NCBI RefSeq assembly: GCF_018137965.1
Contig: NZ_CP073100.1
Span: 3,979,754-4,043,753 of the forward strand
DNA length: 64,000 bases
Origin: Luteolibacter ambystomatis
GTDB lineage: Bacteria > Verrucomicrobiota > Verrucomicrobiia > Verrucomicrobiales > Akkermansiaceae
Direction: 5' to 3'
A program made the position numbers and the translations under genes. Below the pieces are notes generated by a model, which worked only from the letters and a program-made list of their open reading frames with translations, did not search any database and was not told the origin of the DNA. This document shows positions 58,323 to 64,000 of the stretch, one piece after another; the stretch's first letter is position 1; each line of letters opens with the position of its first letter.

Positions 58323-61040
58323 TCAAAGCTCGATGCTGTATTCCGTGCCCGCCTTGGTCGGGAACGAGAACACGCCGTTCTTCGCTGCAACTTGTGCGGT
58401 GCGGCCACCGGTTTCCTTCAGGGTGATGGTGGCGGGATTGCCGGGCAGACGCACGGAAGCAGGCTGGCCGAGGCCGGAACGGATTTTCGTGCCCGTGAGC
58501 TTGCCGTCCTTCCAGGCCGCATCGACCTCGAAGCCACCGCGACCGCGCAGGCCTTTCACCGAGCCGTCCTTCCATGCGGGCGGCAACGCCGGCAGGATCG
58601 AGAGTTCATCCGCGTGCGATTGCAGCAACGTCTCGCAAATACCCGCGGTGATGCCGAAGTTGCCATCGATCTGGAACGGCGGGTGGGTGGTGAAGAGATT
58701 CGGCATCGTGTTGTAGGTCAACAGGCCGCGGATCATTTCCCCGGCCTTGTCCGGACGATTGAGACGCGCCCACAGCGCGGTGCGCCATGGCCAGGTCCAC
58801 GAACGGCGCGAGTCGCCGGAGGTGCCGCGCGCTTCCAGCGAAACCGCCGCCGCCTTCGCGAAATCCGGCGTGCCGCTCATGCTGATCTGCTTGCCGGGAT
58901 ACACGGCGTAGAGATGCGAGGTGTGGCGATGGCCGCTCTTCTCCTCGTTCGGCCGCTCGGTGGTCCATTCCATGAGCTGGCCCCATGAGCCAATCTTCGG
59001 GCCGAGCAGCTTGTCGCGGGCGGCGGCCACCTTGTCGGTGAAGGCATCCCTTTTCCCGAGCGCCTTGGAGGCCGCAAGGGTGTTGTTGAAAAGATCCCAC
59101 ACGATCTGCTGGTCATGCGCCACACCGTCCTCGCGCGGACCATGCTCGGGCGACCAGCCTTTCGGCGCGACGAGCTTGCCATCCTTCTCGACCAGGTGGG
59201 CGAGCCAGTATTCGGACACATCGTGAAGTACGGGCCATGCCGTTTTTTCAAGGAACGCCTTGTCACCGGTGAAGGCGTAGTGATCCCAGAAATGCTGGGC
59301 CAGCCATGCCGAGCCGGGCGTGTTCCAGTCCCAGCCATTGCCGCCGAAGATGTTCACCGAGGTGCGCATCGTCCAACCGGGTGTGTCCGCGCCGAAGGCC
59401 TTCTTCGTGGCCGCCACGCTGCCGGGGATCATGGCGGTGGTCCAGTTGAACAACGGCATCGCGCAGTCCGACAGGTTCGCCGGCTCCGCCAGCCAGTAGT
59501 TCATCTGGAGGTTGATGTTGATGTGGTAGTCGGAGAACCACGCCGGTTTGTTGCTGTCGTTCCACAACCCTTGCAGGTTGGCAGGCAGCACATCGCGCGA
59601 GCTGGAGATCAGCAGATAGCGGCCGTAGTGGAACATCAGCGCCTCCAGGTTCGGATCCGCCTCGCCTTTCTTGTAGGCATCGAGGCGCTCGTCGACCGGC
59701 TTGTCCGGAGCCGCGCCAAGGTCGAGATCGACCCGGCCCATCAGCTTCTGGAAATCGGCGATGTGGGAGGCGCGCAGCGTGGCGTAGGGCTTCGCGGCCG
59801 CCACGGCGATCTGCTTCTGGACCAACGCGTCCGGATCGACTCCGCTGCGGAAGTTCTTCTTCGGGTCGAGCGCGTAATCGGTCGCCGCACCGAGGATCAG
59901 CGTGGCCGCATTGCCGGACCACGAAACCTTGTCCGCGGTCGTGGTGACCTTGCCGCCATCGCACAGCACTTTCACGCGCGCGGCATAGCGGAGATCATTG
60001 GAGAGCTTGCCGGAAAACGCATCGTCCGAGCCGCTGGCGGCGGACTTCTGGCCGTGAGCGTCGGTCATGCCGATGCTGCCGCTCACCTTGCCGGGTTTGT
60101 CCGCAGTGATGCGCACCACGATCACATTGTCCGGATGGCTGGCAAAGACCTCGCGGGTGAACTTGGTGCCATCCTGTTTCCAGGTCGTGGTGTGGATGGC
60201 GGTGGACAGATCCAAGGTGCGGGAGAAATCCGTGATCGCCGCACCGTCAGCACCCGCCGATTCCTGGCCGTCGAGCGCGATGTCCGCGACCTGGAAGTGA
60301 TTGTCATCCTTCGCCGGAGCGAAGACGAAGCGGTAGTAGCGGAACCTGGAACTCTTATCCGAAGCAACGGCGTAGTGCTTGGTTTCGCCGCGCTTCGCAT
60401 AGGGGGCATCCCCCTTGTGCTCATCCAGCGTACGCCAGGCCTTGCCATCCTCGGAGCCCTCGAACTTCCACGTCCGCGGATCGCGGGCCGGAACGTCGTT
60501 GGCCGAAGTGAACGAGTAACCCGGCACGGCCTTCGCCGCTCCCAGATCGATCTGCCAGACGATGTCCTTGTCCTGGTGCTCCATGCACCACTTGGTGTCC
60601 GCCTTGCCATCCCCGGCATTGCCGATGTCTTGGCCGTTCGACGGCTCCTGGCCGCTCGTGCTGACCGGATCGGAACCCACCGGATCACTTGGACCACCGG
60701 ACTCGAGAAACAGGTCGCCGAAATTCTGATACGCTCCGAACTGGGTCACGTCATATCCCCCCGAGGGATTGTCCGTGCCGGTCCAGAGCGTGATGTCATT
60801 GAACTGGATGCGCTCCTTCAGCGGATTGCCGAAAACCATCGCGCCGATCCGGCCGTTGCCAACCGGTTGCGCCTGGCTCTCCCAGTTCGAGGCGGGATAC
60901 TTGTCCGCGTTGCCAAAGGACCCGGAGGGGCCGGAGCTGGCGCCTCCTTTCCCGACAGGTGGTTTTGTGAAACGGATTTCCAATGGCTGACCGGCCAGGA
61001 CCGGAAGCGCCATTGCGGCGAGCACGAGCAAAGAACGCAT
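58323..61040 (-). CDS. Alpha-L-fucosidase (GH95) with inserted lectin-like domain
   Basis: A 905-residue secreted glycosidase (signal [13 protein letters not shown]). The N-terminal GH95 beta domain has [21 protein letters not shown] and [10 protein letters not shown]; the alpha/alpha barrel has [32 protein letters not shown] with catalytic asparagines. Residues about 130-260 interrupt the N-terminal domain with an F5/8C (CBM32-like) segment ([32 protein letters not shown]). It likely removes alpha-1,2-fucose. The operator-like repeat at 61084-61107 lies upstream. Confidence 0.93.
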   Translation of the reverse strand: MRSLLVLAAMALPVLAGQPLEIRFTKPPVGKGGASSGPSGSFGNADKYPASNWESQAQPVGNGRIGAMVFGNPLKERIQFNDITLWTGTDNPSGGYDVTQFGAYQNFGDLFLESGGPSDPVGSDPVSTSGQEPSNGQDIGNAGDGKADTKWCMEHQDKDIVWQIDLGAAKAVPGYSFTSANDVPARDPRTWKFEGSEDGKAWRTLDEHKGDAPYAKRGETKHYAVASDKSSRFRYYRFVFAPAKDDNHFQVADIALDGQESAGADGAAITDFSRTLDLSTAIHTTTWKQDGTKFTREVFASHPDNVIVVRITADKPGKVSGSIGMTDAHGQKSAASGSDDAFSGKLSNDLRYAARVKVLCDGGKVTTTADKVSWSGNAATLILGAATDYALDPKKNFRSGVDPDALVQKQIAVAAAKPYATLRASHIADFQKLMGRVDLDLGAAPDKPVDERLDAYKKGEADPNLEALMFHYGRYLLISSSRDVLPANLQGLWNDSNKPAWFSDYHININLQMNYWLAEPANLSDCAMPLFNWTTAMIPGSVAATKKAFGADTPGWTMRTSVNIFGGNGWDWNTPGSAWLAQHFWDHYAFTGDKAFLEKTAWPVLHDVSEYWLAHLVEKDGKLVAPKGWSPEHGPREDGVAHDQQIVWDLFNNTLAASKALGKRDAFTDKVAAARDKLLGPKIGSWGQLMEWTTERPNEEKSGHRHTSHLYAVYPGKQISMSGTPDFAKAAAVSLEARGTSGDSRRSWTWPWRTALWARLNRPDKAGEMIRGLLTYNTMPNLFTTHPPFQIDGNFGITAGICETLLQSHADELSILPALPPAWKDGSVKGLRGRGGFEVDAAWKDGKLTGTKIRSGLGQPASVRLPGNPATITLKETGGRTAQVAAKNGVFSFPTKAGTEYSIEL

Positions 61041-61083
61041 AACGTGGACAATGGGAAACGAATGATCCAAGTCTTGGAAGTTC

Positions 61084-61107
61084 AATTCCCATCAAACGAA
61101 GGGAATT
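61084..61107. promoter_or_regulatory. Operator candidate upstream of the GH95 gene
   Basis: AATTCCC at 61084-61090 faces GGGAATT at 61101-61107 across ten bases, a perfect inverted repeat 44-67 bases upstream of the fucosidase start. The regulator is unknown. Confidence 0.35.
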
Positions 61108-61213
61108 CCATTTTTCCAAAGAACCCCTCTTACCCCACGGACTGCGTCCTTCTTTCTCAAATCCGCCGCAGTGCCCGGCGATTTTCTGACCGCGGGGCAT
61201 CTGAAATGGCATG

Positions 61214-61993
61214 CTATTTTTTGAAAAGTCCGCTGAAGAAGTCGCTCATGTCCTTCCATGAACCGGTATCCGCCGCCTCGTTGTAGGCGGAGCCTTTGGA
61301 CGGGTCATTGCCCGCGCTCTTCTGGGTGAACGAATGGACGGCTCCCGGATAGAGCACCACCCGGCAATCCGCCCCGGCATCGGACATCTCTTTTTTCAAC
61401 GCCTCCACCTGCGCCGCCGGCGCATGCGGGTCATCGGCTCCATGGAGGACCAGCACCTTCGCCTTCACGGTGCCTTTCTTCGCCTCCATGCCGGAAGCGG
61501 CATCCAGCGAACCGTGGAAAGACACCACGCCCTTGAGATCCACCTCCGCCCGGGCAAGCTCCAATACGGCTAGTCCGCCGAAACAGTAACCGATGGCACC
61601 GAGATTCGCCGTGTCCGTGTGCTCGTCTTTTTTCAGCGCGTCGAGTGCGGCATAGAGGCGTTCGCGCAGGAGCTTGCGGTCGTTCTTGTACTTCCCGGCT
61701 TCCTTGCCTGCCTCCGGTGGTTTGGGTCGGACACCCTGGCCGTACACATCGGCGGCGAGGACGTTGTAGCCGAGTTTGGCCAGCTTGCGGCTTTGTTCCT
61801 TCTCGTGCTCGCCGAGGCCGGTCCATTGGTGGACCACGAGGATGCCGGGACGCTTGCCGGTGACGGCATCGTCATAGACGTGGAAGCCCTCGAGCTTCAC
61901 GCCGCCTTGTTCGTAAACCACGGGCTTTTCAACCAGTTCGGCGGAGGCGATCGAAAGCGTCGCGGCGATGGCGGAGAGGATGTGGCGGGTCAT
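61214..61993 (-). CDS. Dienelactone hydrolase family protein
   Basis: A 259-residue alpha/beta hydrolase with a short signal-like N-terminus (ILSAIAATLSIASA). The nucleophile is a cysteine in GYCFGG; Asp in GADDPHAP and His in AVHSF complete the triad. HQWTGLGEHEKEQSRKLAKLGY is typical. It likely cleaves an ester or lactone, possibly on a glycan or phenolic, outside the cytoplasm. ATG 61993 is chosen over a longer frame that would cross a repeat. Confidence 0.88.
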   Translation of the reverse strand: MTRHILSAIAATLSIASAELVEKPVVYEQGGVKLEGFHVYDDAVTGKRPGILVVHQWTGLGEHEKEQSRKLAKLGYNVLAADVYGQGVRPKPPEAGKEAGKYKNDRKLLRERLYAALDALKKDEHTDTANLGAIGYCFGGLAVLELARAEVDLKGVVSFHGSLDAASGMEAKKGTVKAKVLVLHGADDPHAPAAQVEALKKEMSDAGADCRVVLYPGAVHSFTQKSAGNDPSKGSAYNEAADTGSWKDMSDFFSGLFKK

Positions 61994-62042
61994 CCGGCAC
62001 CAAGACACCGGAGCTGTTGGGTTGTCAAATGGCTCTTCGTAC

Positions 62043-62159
62043 GTAGTTCCTCCTTCAGGAGGGTGTCTCGGACGGCACCCTTTCCCCCCTGCCCGCATCG
62101 TTCCAAACAGCCCGTGGGATACTTTGAAGTCATAGACGCCCTCCTAAAGGAGGAACTAC
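62043..62159. repeat. Paired REP-like element (REPIN), family c
   Basis: Arms of GTAG followed by TTCCTCCTTCAGGAGG (62043-62068) and its inverted copy (62134-62159, two mismatches) face each other over 65 bases. It lies between the dienelactone hydrolase and the small anchored-protein gene. Confidence 0.75.
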
Positions 62160-62171
62160 TTACAAAGAACC

Positions 62172-62681
62172 TCAATTGGACGACTCTATATCGTCCTCCG
62201 TCCACATTTGACGATCCGGCCCGGCGGAGCGGATGTCGGTGCGTCCCGCCGTCATGGAGTGGAAGAAGTACGGCGTGCCCCAGCGGTCGATGAGCTGGCC
62301 CGAGGCATTCACAAAAGGGACGTTCGCGGGCAGATAGGCGAGGCGCTTCGGGTTGTTTCCCAACAACGCGGCGGTGATTTCCTCGTTCTCGCCGGTGGGA
62401 TTCCCCCCGCTGTTTTTGCCGTATGTGGCGAGCACCAGGGACAAACTTGAAAGATCATCCTGCGGCAGAGTCTCCGGAGAATTCAAACGAGCCATGTCTG
62501 CGGCGATGGGAAGCAGGGTGACCGGCAGCTCCACGCGGGCAGGAACGGGCGGAGCCGTATTCAGCGAAGGAGGCTCCCCCGCAAGTGGTGCAACACCAGA
62601 CATTGGATCGCGCCACTTCCAGATGACGATGCCCGCCAGCGCCGCGAGGACGAAGCCACCGATGACCTTCGCCTTGCTCAC
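62172..62681 (-). CDS. Small membrane-anchored protein with pseudopilin-like C-terminus
   Basis: A 169-residue protein with one N-terminal membrane helix (VIGGFVLAALAGIVIW) and a C-terminal segment LIDRWGTPYFFHSM followed by RSAGPDRQMWTEDDI, which resembles the calcium-site tail of type II secretion pseudopilins. It lacks a prepilin cleavage motif, so it is not a canonical pseudopilin. Its GTG start overlaps the stop of the DUF1501 gene (GTGA), so the two are coupled. Confidence 0.7.
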   Translation of the reverse strand: MSKAKVIGGFVLAALAGIVIWKWRDPMSGVAPLAGEPPSLNTAPPVPARVELPVTLLPIAADMARLNSPETLPQDDLSSLSLVLATYGKNSGGNPTGENEEITAALLGNNPKRLAYLPANVPFVNASGQLIDRWGTPYFFHSMTAGRTDIRSAGPDRQMWTEDDIESSN

Positions 62682-64000
62682 AGGAACGCGAGATTCGCCG
62701 AGGAAACGCTGAACGGACTGTCGAAGCGCCCGAGGTTCGGGAAGATCGCCGCCAGTTCGCTGGAACCCGCGCCCATCCAGGAAGCCAGCACCGACGAGTA
62801 TTGGTCGACGGAGGTTCCCGGAATCCAGCGGCCGCGGTTGGTGGTGCCCGCGTCGATCGATCCCGCGACGGAGCCGGTCTTCAACGACGGGAACTGGCCG
62901 TAGAGATCACCGCCCTGGACCGCTCCCCCCATGACCAACGCATGACCGCCCCAGGCGTGGTCCGATCCCGCCTTGGTGGCGTCGACGTTGTTCGAAGTGA
63001 GGGTGCGGTTGAAATCGGAGGCGGTGAAGGTGACGACATTGTCCCACACACCGAGCGCGACCAACGTGTCGTAGAAAGCCTTCAATGAATTGTTCAGCTC
63101 GGTCATCAGGTTGCCGTGCGAAGTGAGCAAGGTCTGGTGGGTATCGTAGCCACCGACCTGGCAGAAGAAGATCTGGCGGTTGTTGCCGAGCGCGGTGCGG
63201 CCCGCGATGAGCTTCGCGATCATTTTCATCTGCTGGCCGAGCGAGGTGGTGGCATTCACGAACTTCGCATCGAAGTCCACACCGCTCGCGGCCGCCGCGG
63301 TGAGAGCCGCACCGATGGTGCCCTCCGTGGCACGGGCACGCGCGACCACGCGGTTGTATTCCTCCTCATGCAGGTTCGCATGGGTCAGTCGCATGATGTC
63401 CTCGAAGGCCTTCAAACGCCGCCCCTGGTCGCGATCGAGACGATAGCCGCCGGCATTGATCGCGCCATCGTAGGGGTCGTTGTCCGTCGCATCACTGACG
63501 CTGCTGAATCCGGAAAGCGGCACGGTGCCGGTGGACTGCACCACGTACTGCGTGACTTGGCCGGACGTGCCAACCTGGAACGAATTGATGCCCGCCAGCG
63601 AAACGGACATCGAGACCTTCGAATTGCTGGCATTGTACGAGGCATTTAGTAGGTCCGCGGCCCGGCCACCCCAGCCTGAAGTAAAGGGCTTGTCCGAAAC
63701 GGAGGACTGCCACTGCGTCTGCTGGTCCGAGTGGGAGAAAAGCTGGGTGGGCAGCGGCACCTGTCCGCCGGAGTAGGCCGCACGGTCCGCTACCGGGAAC
63801 GCCAGCGTGCCGACATTGCACAGCACCGCCAGCTCGCCGCTGTTGAAGAGGTTCGCCACGTCCGCCATGTTCGGGTGCAGGCCCATCGGAGCCACGTTTC
63901 CACCGTAGTACTTCGTGAAAGCCTTGGTGGTCGCAGGCACGGTGAGCGGCTGGAGCAGGGTGCGGTCGAGCGCGAGCACTCCGCGGCCCGTCTCGTAATC
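62678..64000 (-). CDS. DUF1501 protein, C-terminal part (runs off window)
   Basis: The minus-strand frame is open to base 64000, so the N-terminus, where a Tat signal would sit, is missing. Visible blocks LHPNMADVANLFNSGELAVLCNVG, FSHSDQQTQWQS, FFCQVGGYDTHQ, TFTASDFNRTLTSN and AGSDHAWGGHALVMGG identify DUF1501, a sulfatase-fold-related secreted family frequent in Planctomycetes and Verrucomicrobia and often paired with a DUF1800 gene. Function is unknown. It is translated together with the small anchored protein. Confidence 0.92.
   Translation of the reverse strand, partial: DYETGRGVLALDRTLLQPLTVPATTKAFTKYYGGNVAPMGLHPNMADVANLFNSGELAVLCNVGTLAFPVADRAAYSGGQVPLPTQLFSHSDQQTQWQSSVSDKPFTSGWGGRAADLLNASYNASNSKVSMSVSLAGINSFQVGTSGQVTQYVVQSTGTVPLSGFSSVSDATDNDPYDGAINAGGYRLDRDQGRRLKAFEDIMRLTHANLHEEEYNRVVARARATEGTIGAALTAAAASGVDFDAKFVNATTSLGQQMKMIAKLIAGRTALGNNRQIFFCQVGGYDTHQTLLTSHGNLMTELNNSLKAFYDTLVALGVWDNVVTFTASDFNRTLTSNNVDATKAGSDHAWGGHALVMGGAVQGGDLYGQFPSLKTGSVAGSIDAGTTNRGRWIPGTSVDQYSSVLASWMGAGSSELAAIFPNLGRFDSPFSVSSANLAFL

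Overview
The window looks like a chromosomal segment of a GC-rich, heterotrophic member of the Verrucomicrobiota, probably near Verrucomicrobiaceae/Luteolibacter. That placement is an inference from gene content: secreted sulfatases, GH89 and GH95 glycosidases, a DUF1501 protein, a XylR-like LacI/AraC hybrid regulator, and a GbsR-type regulator paired with a NusG paralog beside a large polysaccharide locus. No rRNA or marker gene is present to confirm it.

Bases 1-29032 hold one long run of minus-strand genes for a surface or exopolysaccharide, entered from about 29.03 kb and leaving the window at base 1. Reading in the direction of transcription: UDP-xylose synthase-like, UDP-galactopyranose mutase, nucleotide-sugar dehydrogenase, DegT aminotransferase, glycosyltransferase, GDP-fucose synthase, GDP-mannose 4,6-dehydratase, GDP-mannose 3,5-epimerase-like; two nucleotidyltransferase/GHMP-kinase fusions around a WecG-type glycosyltransferase; the PAPS genes cysC, cysD and cysN, with a four-helix-bundle gene and its repeats lodged between cysD and cysN; a GT77-like transferase; a nucleotidyltransferase/kinase fusion, HAD phosphatase and nucleotidyltransferase set; rfbF-rfbG-rfbH with an RmlC-like epimerase and a short-chain reductase (a CDP-3,6-dideoxyhexose, possibly ascarylose, route); more glycosyltransferases, a flippase and a truncated HAD protein.

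Bases 29033-30940 look like the control point. A GbsR/MarR regulator and an RfaH-like NusG paralog form an overlapping pair. The same palindrome, TGTTCAA-N7-TGAACAAACCC, lies upstream of the regulator and upstream of the polysaccharide operon. The operon leader also carries a 12-mer that differs from the enterobacterial ops element at one base. A small lipoprotein and a tyrosine-phosphatase-like protein are encoded divergently.

Bases 30941-48402 are mostly housekeeping or unrelated genes: flavin reductase-like protein, tRNA-dihydrouridine synthase, rmuC, superoxide dismutase, a VanZ-like protein, a DUF2238 protein, a 1711-residue TPR protein with an embedded C39-type peptidase domain, two secreted or lipoprotein hypotheticals, an M29 aminopeptidase, purN, a zincin, tRNA-Pro(CGG) and tRNA-Arg(ACG). 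Bases 48459-64000 hold a membrane protein, two sulfatases around a XylR-like regulator, GH89 alpha-N-acetylglucosaminidase, alanine dehydrogenase, GH95 alpha-L-fucosidase with an inserted lectin-like domain, a dienelactone hydrolase, a small anchored protein and the C-terminal part of a DUF1501 protein. This half suggests breakdown of sulfated, fucose- and GlcNAc-containing glycans.

Several intergenic spaces hold REP-like elements (GTAG/GTGG followed by a GC palindrome), three of them paired head-to-head. No gene-free stretch exceeds 300 bases; the longest are 29033-29312 and 47986-48227. No CRISPR array, transposase or origin was recognised.
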